A stretch of 64,000 nucleotides of DNA, from the NCBI GenBank assembly GCA_963769605.1, contig CAVYML010000009.1:434001-498000 (forward strand). The letters are read 5' to 3'. Below, piece after piece: positions 16,942 to 25,960 of this stretch. Below the pieces are notes generated by a model. That model ran no database searches. It was given only the letters and a program-made list of their open reading frames with translations, and was not told where the DNA came from. The DNA comes from Fen-1254 sp963769605. GTDB lineage: Bacteria; Bacteroidota; Ignavibacteria; UBA10030. Each line of letters starts with the position of its first letter. The first letter of the stretch is position 1. A program made the position numbers and the translations under genes.

Positions 16942-18273
16942 TTATAGATTGTATTTCTTCCGCTTATTTAAAAGAGTTTTACGATCAATTCCGAGAATGC
17001 GCGCCGCTTCATCATAGTCCTGTGCTATTTGCAGAACACTCTTAATGTGCGTACGTTCGACCTCCTCCAGAGATAAGACCTGCGATCCCTGAGCGTTTCG
17101 AATTTCTTCCGGAAGATGATGAATCCCGATCTGACCGTCTCCGGCAAGCAGAACCGCACGTTCGACGACATTTTCAAGCTCCCGGACATTTCCAGGCCAT
17201 CGGTACATCCTTAAGGCTCGATCCGCCTCCACGCTTAATTCTATATTTTTCCCTTGAGTGGAAGAAAATTTCTGTAAAAAATGCTGCAGGAGAAGCGAAA
17301 CATCGTCCGGACGCTCGCGCAGCGGAGGCAATTTTAAGCGAATGGCATTTAAACGAAAGAACAAGTCCTCGCGAAATGTATTTTCTTTGATCGCTTCGTC
17401 CAAATCGCGGTTCGTCGCTGAGATCACGCGAACATCGACTTTCCGTGTTACATTTTCGCCGATCCTTTCGAAATCCTTGCTTTGCAGGACGCGTAAAAGT
17501 TTGGATTGAATGGAGGCGGACAACTCTCCGATTTCATCCAGAAAAATCGTGCCGCCGTCGGCCATTTCAAAACGGCCTTCTCGATCCCTCAGCGCGCCGG
17601 TAAATGATCCGCGCACATGCCCGAATAATTCACTCTCTAATAATTGTTCCGGTATAGCGGCACAATTGACCTTGACAAACGGTTTATCGGAACGACTGCT
17701 CTTTTGATGAAGGACATGAGCAAAGAGCTCTTTCCCCGTTCCGCTTTCGCCTTCGATCAATACTGCGATGGTGCTTTCAGCAATGCGGGCAGCAAGATCA
17801 AGCTGCTCCAGCATTATCCGGTTCCGCGTGATAATCTCTCCTTTTCCTTGTGACAATGCCACCTGTCCGCGCAATTCTTTAACTTCCTGAGCCAGCCAAT
17901 GATGTTCCAGAACTTTTTGTGTAAATAGTTTCAGTTCTTCAAAATCGAACGGCTTCTGAAGATAATCGTAAGCCCCGTCCTTAAGCGCCATGACAGCGGA
18001 ATCGATCGATCCATGAGCCGTCATGATGACAACCGTCGTCACCGGAGAGTAGCGCTTGATTTCCTTTAATACTTCAAAACCATCCATCGGTGCCATTTTT
18101 AAATCGACGAATGCAACATCAAAGGCGGTGTTTTGTAAAAGATGAATGACCTCTTGCGGCTTGATGCATAAAGTCACCTCCACGCCGATCGTTTGCAGAC
18201 AAATGCCGATCGTATTCAAAATATTCTTTTCGTCATCGACAACAAGGATATGTGCACTGCGCTGTGCCATCAT
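16942..18273 (-). CDS. NtrC-family sigma-54-dependent response regulator
   Basis: 443 residues: receiver domain (1-120; D13, D14, phospho-acceptor D57, K107), linker, AAA+ sigma-54 activation domain (about 145-375) with Walker A GESGTGKE (175-182) and sigma-54-contact loop GSFTGA (222-227, a Ser variant of GAFTGA), Walker B GGTIFLDEIGEL, and a C-terminal Fis-type helix-turn-helix (YDEAARILGIDRKTLLNKRKK). Activates sigma-54 promoters after phosphorylation. The start overlaps the kinase stop by 4 nt, so kinase and regulator are coupled. Probable target: the operon immediately downstream. Confidence 0.93.
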   Translation of the reverse strand: MMAQRSAHILVVDDEKNILNTIGICLQTIGVEVTLCIKPQEVIHLLQNTAFDVAFVDLKMAPMDGFEVLKEIKRYSPVTTVVIMTAHGSIDSAVMALKDGAYDYLQKPFDFEELKLFTQKVLEHHWLAQEVKELRGQVALSQGKGEIITRNRIMLEQLDLAARIAESTIAVLIEGESGTGKELFAHVLHQKSSRSDKPFVKVNCAAIPEQLLESELFGHVRGSFTGALRDREGRFEMADGGTIFLDEIGELSASIQSKLLRVLQSKDFERIGENVTRKVDVRVISATNRDLDEAIKENTFREDLFFRLNAIRLKLPPLRERPDDVSLLLQHFLQKFSSTQGKNIELSVEADRALRMYRWPGNVRELENVVERAVLLAGDGQIGIHHLPEEIRNAQGSQVLSLEEVERTHIKSVLQIAQDYDEAARILGIDRKTLLNKRKKYNL

Positions 18274-20129
18274 GCTTTCTCAATGTTCAGGGGAATTGTA
18301 AAATAAAACGTGCTGCCCACACCGACCTTGCTCTGAACCCAGATTTTTCCGCCATGCTCCTCAACGACTTCCCGTGCAATGGCTAATCCGAGCCCAACAC
18401 TGCCCGGTGTTATTTCCGCTGCACCTTTGACCTGAACGAATTTTTCAAAAATTGTCTCCTGGTATTCCTTCGGGATACCTTCTCCGGTATCGGCTATACT
18501 GACCAGTAATTCTGCCGCTCCACGCTCTGCCGTAAGAACGACGGTCCCTCCCGGCGTAGTGTGCCGCAGTGCATTGTTCAATAAATTCGTTATCACCCAC
18601 GTATATTGATGCGGATCGACAACAACAGCCGGCAATGCCGATGGAATTTTGATATTGATCGTGATGCCTTTTTCATTGAATTGCAATTGCATAGATCGAA
18701 CGGATTCATTGACAAGCCTTTCGATCTGCACCCATTCTTTCTTCAACTCATATCTGCCGGATTCAAGACGCGAGAGATCGAGCAAATCCTTCACTAACTT
18801 CCGGAGGCGTTCAACATCGTCTTTTGCCGATGCGAGAATTTTTTTCTGCTCCTCATTAATACGGCCGAGCACTTCTTGATGAAGAATATCCACTACCATC
18901 CCGAGCGAAGTAATCGGCGTCCGGAGTTCATGTGAAACTGTGGCAATGAATTCGGACTTCATCGTCTCCAGCTTTTTAAACTGCGTCACGTCGTACAGTA
19001 ATGTCACGATAAATTGAATCGAACCCTCTTCGTCAAGAATGTACGTCTGGCGCGGACGGTAATATGTGGTAGTATTATTGCGTTGAAACGTAAAAAGAAT
19101 ATCGCGGTGCTCCTGTTCGGAGTTGAGCGCATTTCCATTTTCTAAAATTTTTTCGAGTTCATTATTGCCGATGATCTCGCGCAGCGGTTTTCCCTGCCAA
19201 TCCATTCCCGCGACTTCGAACACTGCAGCGGCGGTTTGATTCATGAGAACGATATGATTGGCATTATCGGTGACGATCACAGGCTCGGCAATATTTGCTA
19301 CGATCGTTTCCGATTTCCGCTTTTCGGCAATCAACTGGTGGATATTCAATTCTTCGTATGTACGCAGCCGTTCGGTCATTTTATTGAATTCGCGGCTTAA
19401 CTCGCCGATCTCGTCGTCCGTAGAAATATCGATTTTCTGATTCAATTGCCCCTGATTGATTTTCCTGACCATTCGCGTCAGTCGTTCGGCAGGCTGTATG
19501 ATATTCTTCGTAAACCGGATGCTGGTAAGAATGCTGATGACGATCGATGCGGCTGCCGCGAGAATCATGGAAACGATGGAATTCAGGGTCGTCTCGCGAA
19601 TGGTCTGTTCCGCCTTGACCATAGCGTCCTGATTGGCTTCGAGAAAGCGGGAACAATGCTTCCGAAGCTTTTCGGCGATTGGCTGCACGACATAATTTTG
19701 ATACCTCGCCCCAATCTTGACCTGATCATGTATGATCAGCAGAGCAAACAGCGAATCCGAAGCTGTGAGATACAGACTGTCCGCGACAAGCATGCTGTCT
19801 ATGATGGCGTTCTGGGAATATGAAGAAGTCGAATCTTTGATACGCTGCAGCCAACCAAGAAAATCGTCGCGCCCGTCGTTGAAATACGACTGGTACAACC
19901 CTCTGAGTTTTTTGTCCGAAATGACGGCAGAAAGCTGTGCCTGCTGCTGATCGTCCAGCGATTTTAGAAGGTTCTCGGACACCAACACTCCTCTGTACGT
20001 CTCGCGAATAATCGGTGCAACATTCTCCCTCAGATGTGCAAGATTGAAAATTGCAAAGGCACTGGTCACTAATCCGATAATCACCAGAATAAAATATCCG
20101 GTTCCAATTTTATAGCGCAAACTTACCAT
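18270..20129 (-). CDS. Membrane sensor histidine kinase, partner of the NtrC-type regulator
   Basis: 619 residues from ATG 20129 (the frame stays open to 20270 but that part is a dispersed repeat and low in protein character). Membrane helix 10-30, helical periplasmic sensor 31-184 resembling four-helix-bundle (CHASE3/MCP-type) domains, helix 185-205, HAMP (206-260), PAS (270-385), HisKA with H400 in ATVSHELRTP, and HATPase_c with N box (NLLNNALRHT), DTGEGIP and GSVGLGLAI. Autophosphorylates H400 and passes phosphate to D57 of the regulator. No clear ribosome binding site was seen before 20129. Confidence 0.9.
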   Translation of the reverse strand: MVSLRYKIGTGYFILVIIGLVTSAFAIFNLAHLRENVAPIIRETYRGVLVSENLLKSLDDQQQAQLSAVISDKKLRGLYQSYFNDGRDDFLGWLQRIKDSTSSYSQNAIIDSMLVADSLYLTASDSLFALLIIHDQVKIGARYQNYVVQPIAEKLRKHCSRFLEANQDAMVKAEQTIRETTLNSIVSMILAAAASIVISILTSIRFTKNIIQPAERLTRMVRKINQGQLNQKIDISTDDEIGELSREFNKMTERLRTYEELNIHQLIAEKRKSETIVANIAEPVIVTDNANHIVLMNQTAAAVFEVAGMDWQGKPLREIIGNNELEKILENGNALNSEQEHRDILFTFQRNNTTTYYRPRQTYILDEEGSIQFIVTLLYDVTQFKKLETMKSEFIATVSHELRTPITSLGMVVDILHQEVLGRINEEQKKILASAKDDVERLRKLVKDLLDLSRLESGRYELKKEWVQIERLVNESVRSMQLQFNEKGITINIKIPSALPAVVVDPHQYTWVITNLLNNALRHTTPGGTVVLTAERGAAELLVSIADTGEGIPKEYQETIFEKFVQVKGAAEITPGSVGLGLAIAREVVEEHGGKIWVQSKVGVGSTFYFTIPLNIEKA

Positions 20130-20232
20130 AGCATAAAAATGTATCGCATTTTCAAGGTAAAGGCAAGCTTGTCTTTCGGGCGAAAATGCCGTATCTTTTG
20201 GAAGAAACCGTTCTCTGCGTAAAGAGGACCAG

Positions 20233-20332
20233 GAGACGCGGACGAAAAAGCCGGTTTCGCGGGAATTCATATCCTCTTCCGAGACGGATGCGCGACTTCG
20301 ATTTTCAACTCATGAATTCTCGTCCATGTCTC
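20233..20332 (+). repeat. GAGAC-ended dispersed repeat, copy 1 (100 bp)
   Basis: Left end GAGACGCGGACGA, right end (reverse complement) GAGACATGGACGA: imperfect 13-bp terminal inverted repeats. Core contains CCGGTTTCGCGGGAATTC and TTTTCAAC. Related copies at 20408-20473 and, inverted, at 48278-48440. It encodes no protein; MITE- or REP-like element by appearance. Confidence 0.75.
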
Positions 20333-20339
20333 AAGAAAT

Positions 20340-20370
20340 CTTGACTTGCCGACAGGTCAAGTTTTTTTTT
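20340..20370 (+). terminator. Terminator-like hairpin in the tilS leader
   Basis: Stem CTTGAC/GTCAAG (20340-20345, 20356-20361), 10-nt loop, nine T. It lies between the two repeat copies and 110 bp before tilS. Could end a short transcript from copy 1 or attenuate tilS. Confidence 0.65.
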
Positions 20371-20407
20371 ATGAACGAACAACATCATTCAAAAGAAACA
20401 AAAGCAA

Positions 20408-20473
20408 GAGACGGGAACGAAAAACCGGCTTCGCGGCTTCCCTTTTCAACGCATAAGCTCTTGTCCTCGTCTC
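20408..20473 (+). repeat. GAGAC-ended dispersed repeat, copy 2 (66 bp)
   Basis: Left end GAGACGGGAACGA, right end (reverse complement) GAGACGAGGACAA; matches copy 1 at both ends (CGGCTTCGCGG, TTTTCAACGCAT, CGTCTCAAG) but lacks about 33 bp of its middle. Ends 8 bp before the tilS start, so it forms the tilS leader. Confidence 0.75.
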
Positions 20474-20481
20474 AAGGCACA

Positions 20482-21861
20482 ATGCTTGAACGACGGATGG
20501 AAACGTTCCTCCTCCGCAATCATCTCATAACTCCGCGACAGTCCATACTCCTGGCAGTAAGCGCCGGCATCGATTCGATGGTCATGCTGGAACTATTCAA
20601 TCTGCTCCGGCACCGCTGGCACTTAAACCTTGGTATCGTTCACATCAATCATCAATTGCGCGGAGCAGAATCGGAAGAGGATGAAGAGTTTGTCCGGTCC
20701 GCTGCAATTTCTCACAATTTTCACTTTTATTCCAACCGTGTCGATGTCAAAGCATTTATGCATGCTCGCCGCTGCTCCAAGCAGGAAGCTGCCCGCATCC
20801 TGCGTTATGAAGCCATCGAGAATATCAGAACAGCCGTTCAAGCGGATGCCGTTGCCACGGCGCATCAGGCAAACGACAATGCGGAGACACTCCTCCTCAA
20901 TATCATTCGCGGTACGGGAATTCACGGTTTAGCCGGCATTCCTATCCATCGGCCGAATGGCCGCATCATTCGCCCCCTTCTCTTCGCAACACGGAAAGAG
21001 ATTGCAGCGTATGCCGAGCGGCATAGGATCGCATTTCGGGAAGACTCTTCGAACGCATCGCTCGTGTACAGGCGCAATGAACTGCGGCATAAGATACTTC
21101 CGGCTTTGCAAAAACACCACCATACCGATATTATTAATATTCTGAATCGCGTTTCTGCACACATGCGGGTTATCGAGACAAAATTGAGTCTCCTGCTGAA
21201 AAAAAAACGCAAAGCTTTGACACAACTGGCCGACGGGACGTGGTGTCTCGATCTCCGGCAGTTTTCATCATTGCTGCCATTCATGCAAGAAGAATTTCTG
21301 GCGGAAATGATGAGAACTCTGGGCATGGAGGTTTCGGAAAAACATATCGGGATATTGAAACGTCTTACAACCGCACAAACAGGGCGCCGGGCGGTTATTG
21401 GCAGGCGCATTCTTGTCCTTCGAGACCGGGACAGCCTTTTCTTCGTGCCGGATCGGAAAACGGAAGAGCACAAGACCGATATTGTCCTCAATCATGAATA
21501 CCGTTTTGAAGATTTCTCTTTTTCAGCCTTTTCGACGCCTCAAAAGCCGAAGAGATTCGGAGACGGCCATTCGGTCGAATATATTGATGCATCCAAGCTG
21601 GGGAGCCGCCTTTCTTTGAGGACATGGAAACATGGAGATCGGTTTATACCTATCGGCATGCAAAGAACAAAAAAAGTAAGCGACTTTTTTGCAGATTTGA
21701 AAATTCCACTTCACCAAAAATTACAGATCCCAATTTTTGAATCGGACGGAACCATTGTCTGGATCTGCGGACAACGGTTAGACGATCGTTTTAAACTGAC
21801 GGAAGAAACGAAAAAAATCATAAAACTCTCATATCAACCTGCCGGGCAAACATCCTCATGA
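20482..21861 (+). CDS. tilS: tRNA(Ile)-lysidine synthase
   Basis: 459 residues from the ATG at 20482 (AAGG 5 nt before). Attaches lysine to C34 of tRNA-Ile2 (CAU anticodon), changing codon reading from AUG to AUA. Seen: N-type ATPase domain with P-loop-like SAGIDS (27-32; the family standard is SGG-x-DS, so one Gly is Ala), HINHQLRGAESEEDEEFV, AHQANDNAETLLLNIIRGTG, and a C-terminal TilS domain ending RTKKVSDFFADLKIPLHQK. Upstream in-frame ATGs lie in the repeats and terminator-like hairpin and are unlikely. Overlaps hpt by 4 nt. Confidence 0.92.
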   Translation: MLERRMETFLLRNHLITPRQSILLAVSAGIDSMVMLELFNLLRHRWHLNLGIVHINHQLRGAESEEDEEFVRSAAISHNFHFYSNRVDVKAFMHARRCSKQEAARILRYEAIENIRTAVQADAVATAHQANDNAETLLLNIIRGTGIHGLAGIPIHRPNGRIIRPLLFATRKEIAAYAERHRIAFREDSSNASLVYRRNELRHKILPALQKHHHTDIINILNRVSAHMRVIETKLSLLLKKKRKALTQLADGTWCLDLRQFSSLLPFMQEEFLAEMMRTLGMEVSEKHIGILKRLTTAQTGRRAVIGRRILVLRDRDSLFFVPDRKTEEHKTDIVLNHEYRFEDFSFSAFSTPQKPKRFGDGHSVEYIDASKLGSRLSLRTWKHGDRFIPIGMQRTKKVSDFFADLKIPLHQKLQIPIFESDGTIVWICGQRLDDRFKLTEETKKIIKLSYQPAGQTSS

Positions 21862-22406
21862 CACATCAAATTCGTTTGAACAACGACGTTTTCGAGCCTT
21901 TTATCACCGAAGCTCAGATTCAAAAACGGATCAAAGAACTCGCGGCGCAAATTAACGGTGATTATGCGGGTAAGGTGCCGATTTTCATCGGCGTTTTAAA
22001 CGGCGCATTCATTTTTCTTTCCGATTTGATCCGTGAAATTACAGTTGAGTGCGAAGTCGATTTTTTAAAACTTTCCAGCTACGGTGATAAGAAAATTTCT
22101 TCCGGACAGTTACGTTTATTGAAAGATCTCAATTGCCAGGTGCAGGGACGCGATATTGTTATCGTTGAAGACATCGTGGATTCGGGACTTTCGATTGCGT
22201 CTATAAAAAAACTCATTGAGAAAGAACAGCCCGCATCGTTAAAATTTGTGTCCCTTTTGCTTAAAAAAGGATTGCCCAAGATAGATTTCCCGATCCATTA
22301 CGTGGGATATGAAATTCCTTCGGAATTTGTTATCGGATATGGTTTGGACTACGCCCAAAAAGTTCGTAATTTGAGAGGGATTTATCGGCTCGTCCCTAAA
22401 CCGTAA
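21858..22406 (+). CDS. hpt: Hypoxanthine phosphoribosyltransferase
   Basis: 182 residues. Converts hypoxanthine/guanine and PRPP to IMP/GMP in purine salvage. Seen: FIGVLNGAFIFLSDLIRE, VDFLKLSSYG flexible loop, PRPP-binding VIVEDIVDSGLS (about 102-112), and C-terminal FPIHYVGYEIPSEFVIGYGLDYAQKVRNL. Starts within the tilS stop (ATGA); the tilS-hpt-ftsH order is common in bacteria, which supports co-expression. Confidence 0.95.
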   Translation: MTHQIRLNNDVFEPFITEAQIQKRIKELAAQINGDYAGKVPIFIGVLNGAFIFLSDLIREITVECEVDFLKLSSYGDKKISSGQLRLLKDLNCQVQGRDIVIVEDIVDSGLSIASIKKLIEKEQPASLKFVSLLLKKGLPKIDFPIHYVGYEIPSEFVIGYGLDYAQKVRNLRGIYRLVPKP

Positions 22407-22446
22407 GAACGGCGGGACGAACTTGCGTATGAATAAGGAGCTTATT

Positions 22447-24543
22447 ATGACTCGGTTTTTTCAGGATCAGTTAGACGACAACCAGCACGGAACGCAAAAA
22501 AAACGCTCGCTTCCGCCGCGGACACCCAGGCGCCCGATTAAATCTCAGCGGGACGATGAATCGCAATGGGCCAAATTCGGGAAAGTAATCCTGAGCTGGG
22601 TCGCCATTATTCTTGCCGTCTTCTTTATTATGTGGGCATTTAAAACCAACGAGGAAACAGAATATGAAATCAGCTTCACCACATTTCAGCAAATGCTGAT
22701 CGATCAAAAATTCAACGAGTCTGTCATTAAAATTTCCGGATATAATACATATGATTTTCATGGTGTCCTCAAAGAAAAAGCGGATATACAGACGGCAAAC
22801 GGCAAGATTGCAAAGAACGCGCAGCGAGTAGAATTGACACTCCCTTACACAAGCCTTGACGAATCGCTGGTGAATGGCTGGACAGCAAAAGGACTTCACT
22901 TCAAAGTCGAAAAAGAAGAGAACTTTTGGATGAATGCGCTGATTAATGTCCTGCCATGGGTATTGCTGCTCGGGTTCTGGCTGGTTCTTTTCCGGCGCAT
23001 GCAGGCAGGTGCCGGCGGCGGGACGAAAGGGCTTTTCTCGTTCGGCAAGAGCCGAGCAAAATTGCTGGGAGACGGTATGTCCCAGGTTACATTTGCCGAT
23101 GTTGCCGGCGCCGACGAAGCAAAATTCGAATTGCAGGAAATAATAGAATTCCTCAAAGAGCCGACGAAATTTCAACGGCTCGGAGGAAAAATTCCAAGAG
23201 GTGTCCTTCTGCTCGGCCCTCCAGGCACAGGAAAAACTTTGCTGGCGCGCGCTGTATCCGGTGAAGCCGGCGTACCGTTCTTCTCTATCAGCGGAGCCGA
23301 TTTTGTGGAAATGTTTGTCGGTGTCGGTGCAAGCCGCGTACGCGATCTGTTCGAGCAGGGCAAACGGAATGCGCCATGCATTATTTTTATCGATGAAATC
23401 GACGCTGTCGGCCGCCACCGCGGCGCCGGAATAGGCGGCGGTCATGATGAACGGGAGCAGACGCTCAATCAATTGCTTGTCGAAATGGATGGGTTCGAAC
23501 AAAACAGCGGTGTCATCATCATTGCAGCGACCAACCGTCCCGACGTTCTCGATCCGGCGCTTCTGCGCCCCGGGCGATTTGATCGGCAGGTCGTTGTCGA
23601 CCGTCCCGACGTCAAAGGACGTGAAGGTATCTTCCGTGTTCATGTAAAAAATATTCCGTTGTCGGAAGATGTTCGTCTCGACATCCTGGCAAAAGGAACT
23701 CCGGGACTCGCCGGTGCGGACATTGCCAATCTTGTCAACGAGGCAGCGCTTCTCGCTGCACGCCAGAACAGCAAAGTAGTCGCCATGCATCACTTTGAAG
23801 AAGCCAAAGATAAAGTGATGATGGGCGTCGAACGCAAGAGTGTCATCATTTCGGACAGGGAAAAGAAAGTGACGGCCTATCATGAAGCGGGCCACGTCCT
23901 TGTGGCAAGATTTTTACCCGACGCCGACCCAGTTCATAAGGTTACCATCATCCCTCGCGGGCGGGCGCTCGGCATCACGACCTATCTGCCGATCGATGAA
24001 AAGCACACGTACTCCCGAGAATATCTGGAAGCAATGATAACTTATGCTATGGGCGGACGTGCAGCGGAAAAGATAGTTTTCAACCGCCTCGACACGGGGG
24101 CAGGCAATGACATCGAACGCGCAACGGAACTCGCCCGTAAAATGGTATGCGAATGGGGTATGAGCGAAAAACTCGGCCCGCTTGCATACGGCGCAAAAGA
24201 AGAAGAATTATTCCTCGGGCGTGAAATTACGCGAACCCGCAATTTCAGCGAGCATACTGCAATTGCAATCGATGCCGAAATCCAACTCATCGTCACGACC
24301 GCAATGAAGCGGGCGGAAAAAATTCTGAGAGAAAATGTCAAACTGCTTCACCGGCTGTCGAATGCTTTGCTTGAACGCGAAATTCTGGACTCCGATGAAA
24401 TTGAAAAAGTCTTGCGGGGCATAATATTACCTCCTCAGGAAAAGGGACCCGGCGAAACCCCGTCCGCGGACGAGCAGACGAAACCAGCGGAAAAAACCGC
24501 TGAACCGGCTCCGGCAAAACCCGCAGCTAAAAATAAAGCGTAG
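22447..24543 (+). CDS. ftsH: ATP-dependent zinc metalloprotease FtsH
   Basis: 698 residues from the ATG at 22447 (AAGGAG 7 nt before it; an ATG 24 bp upstream is less well placed). Membrane helices at about 48-66 and 165-182 bracket a small periplasmic domain. AAA+ domain: Walker A GPPGTGKT (257-264), Walker B IIFIDEID (D316, E317), second region of homology ATNRPDVLDPALLRPGRFDR. Zinc site HEAGH (479-483). It degrades misfolded membrane proteins and some regulators. The C-terminus is a Pro/Ala/Lys-rich tail. Confidence 0.96.
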   Translation: MTRFFQDQLDDNQHGTQKKRSLPPRTPRRPIKSQRDDESQWAKFGKVILSWVAIILAVFFIMWAFKTNEETEYEISFTTFQQMLIDQKFNESVIKISGYNTYDFHGVLKEKADIQTANGKIAKNAQRVELTLPYTSLDESLVNGWTAKGLHFKVEKEENFWMNALINVLPWVLLLGFWLVLFRRMQAGAGGGTKGLFSFGKSRAKLLGDGMSQVTFADVAGADEAKFELQEIIEFLKEPTKFQRLGGKIPRGVLLLGPPGTGKTLLARAVSGEAGVPFFSISGADFVEMFVGVGASRVRDLFEQGKRNAPCIIFIDEIDAVGRHRGAGIGGGHDEREQTLNQLLVEMDGFEQNSGVIIIAATNRPDVLDPALLRPGRFDRQVVVDRPDVKGREGIFRVHVKNIPLSEDVRLDILAKGTPGLAGADIANLVNEAALLAARQNSKVVAMHHFEEAKDKVMMGVERKSVIISDREKKVTAYHEAGHVLVARFLPDADPVHKVTIIPRGRALGITTYLPIDEKHTYSREYLEAMITYAMGGRAAEKIVFNRLDTGAGNDIERATELARKMVCEWGMSEKLGPLAYGAKEEELFLGREITRTRNFSEHTAIAIDAEIQLIVTTAMKRAEKILRENVKLLHRLSNALLEREILDSDEIEKVLRGIILPPQEKGPGETPSADEQTKPAEKTAEPAPAKPAAKNKA

Positions 24544-24549
24544 GCACGG

Positions 24550-25266
24550 ATGACCGATCACCAGCCGAGCCCGGAAACGAATACTCCTGCTGCAAAGAGC
24601 GGAAAATTGGACAATCTGGAACAGGCCGCAACAATTAATTTTCGCAGCGAGCTTGCCCGAAAAACAATCCACCTGTTTTCGCTTTCGATTCCTCTCATCT
24701 ATTTTTTCATTTCACGGTCACTCGCCCTTATGCTTCTGATCCCGTTGACCGCAGCTTTTGTAGGAGTCGATCTCGCCCGTTTCTACATCCCGGTCGTAGG
24801 CCAGTGGTTCACCCGCTGGTTCGGATGGCTGCTCCGCAAGCACGAACAAAATATGAATGTCAAGCGGTTGAACGGCGCTTCGCACGTCCTGATTTCAGCC
24901 ACTCTATGTGTGCTTCTTTTTCCAAAAATCATCACCATCAATGCATTCGCCATCTTAATCATATCAGACAGCACTTCGGCTCTCTTCGGCAGACGTTTCG
25001 GGCGGCATCGATTCTTAGGGAAGAGCCTTGAGGGATCGATAGCGTTCTTTGTATCCGCAGTACTGGTGATTTTCGCCGCACCAAAAGTAAGATATCTCCC
25101 GATGGAATATTTCATCGGCATCATTGCCGCCGCAGTTGGCGCGGTCGTTGAAGCTTTTTCCGTTCATATCGACGACAATCTTTCGATTCCCCTCAGTGTC
25201 GGAATCGTCATGTGGGGATTATACCTGTGGCTCCTGCCATCAGTCAATGTCTTCGGCTTGCAATAA
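24550..25266 (+). CDS. SEC59/DGK1/VTE5-family membrane lipid kinase or CTP-transferase
   Basis: 238 residues with about seven hydrophobic segments. ELARKTIHLFSLSIPLIYFF, NGASHVLISATL, DSTSALFGRRFGRHRF and GKSLEGSIAFFVSA match the dolichol-kinase/CTP:diacylglycerol-kinase/phytol-kinase family, which phosphorylates membrane lipid alcohols using CTP. The bacterial substrate is unknown. Starts 6 bp after ftsH stop, so the last gene of this plus-strand run. Confidence 0.82.
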   Translation: MTDHQPSPETNTPAAKSGKLDNLEQAATINFRSELARKTIHLFSLSIPLIYFFISRSLALMLLIPLTAAFVGVDLARFYIPVVGQWFTRWFGWLLRKHEQNMNVKRLNGASHVLISATLCVLLFPKIITINAFAILIISDSTSALFGRRFGRHRFLGKSLEGSIAFFVSAVLVIFAAPKVRYLPMEYFIGIIAAAVGAVVEAFSVHIDDNLSIPLSVGIVMWGLYLWLLPSVNVFGLQ

Positions 25267-25960
25267 ATAACTTTCCTGCCCCGCCTAAATTCCAAAACGT
25301 ATTTAACTTTGTAGAAGTTACAGCAAGACATAAGAGTCGTACATCTTGCAATTCTTTTCTTTCGATGCCCGTAAACACATAAAAAACAATATGTTAGGGC
25401 TATGGAATAACTGTCAGACGCCGCGGCACGGTCTCTGGCATGCGCAATGAAGGTTGTTTATATGATACGGGCAAGAATTTCAGCCGTTTAAACTGAGCAT
25501 CGTTTAGGAAATATTCAATTATATCGTTGTCCATTATAAAACATTGGCTCTAACATCGAAAATGATCTTTCTTAAATAAGACCTTCGTTTCCTCCCACCA
25601 AAACGCTGTGGGATTGCCTCCCCCGCAGCACAAGAAGAGCCCGGATGGTAGCCGGGCTCTTCCCCTTTTAAAAAACCTCAATTATTTTCCAAAGCTATAT
25701 CAAACAAAACAACACGGCCGTTTATTGCCTTCAATTTTCAAATTCCCATTCTCTCTTCATTTCTAATTTGTACTTGCCTAACCTTGCATTAATGTTCAGA
25801 CTCCCCCATCTCCAACCGATCGCTGGAGACATAAAAATGCAGTCAAGTGCAGCTTGAGTCTCATTACTTAGCATGGTATATAATTCGGGGTACATAATTC
25901 GGAGGCAGGTTATACGATTTTTTGACTATTTTTCCTTTGTTCTTATCATATTTCGTTCTC
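25267..25960. other. 700-bp intergenic region with an isolated double hairpin
   Basis: No recognisable gene. The structured part is 25605-25666. The repeat TAATTCGG occurs twice near 25871-25902. A small RNA ending at the terminator is possible but no promoter was identified. Confidence 0.5.
25605..25666 (+). terminator. Two consecutive hairpins ending in a terminator
   Basis: First stem GCTG/CAGC with GGGA/TCCC (25605-25629); second a perfect 11-bp stem GAAGAGCCCGG/CCGGGCTCTTC (25634-25644, 25652-25662) followed by CCCTTTT. It lies about 340 bp past the last plus-strand gene, far for a simple gene terminator. Confidence 0.7.

Larger units (their letters stand above)
20130..20481. other. Divergent intergenic region between the kinase gene and tilS
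   Basis: About 350 bp filled mostly by two copies of a GAGAC-ended repeat (20233-20332, 20408-20473) and a terminator-like hairpin (20340-20370). Open frames run through it on both strands but show repeat sequence instead of protein signal, so both neighbouring starts were moved inwards. Confidence 0.7.

Noticed and set aside
20130..20270. 47-codon extension of the kinase gene
   Set aside because: It reads the GAGAC-ended repeat; no conserved protein signal, and the membrane helix begins shortly after 20129.
22471..23895. 474-codon open frame on the minus strand
   Set aside because: It lies antisense to ftsH, has no conserved domain and is explained by ftsH codon usage.
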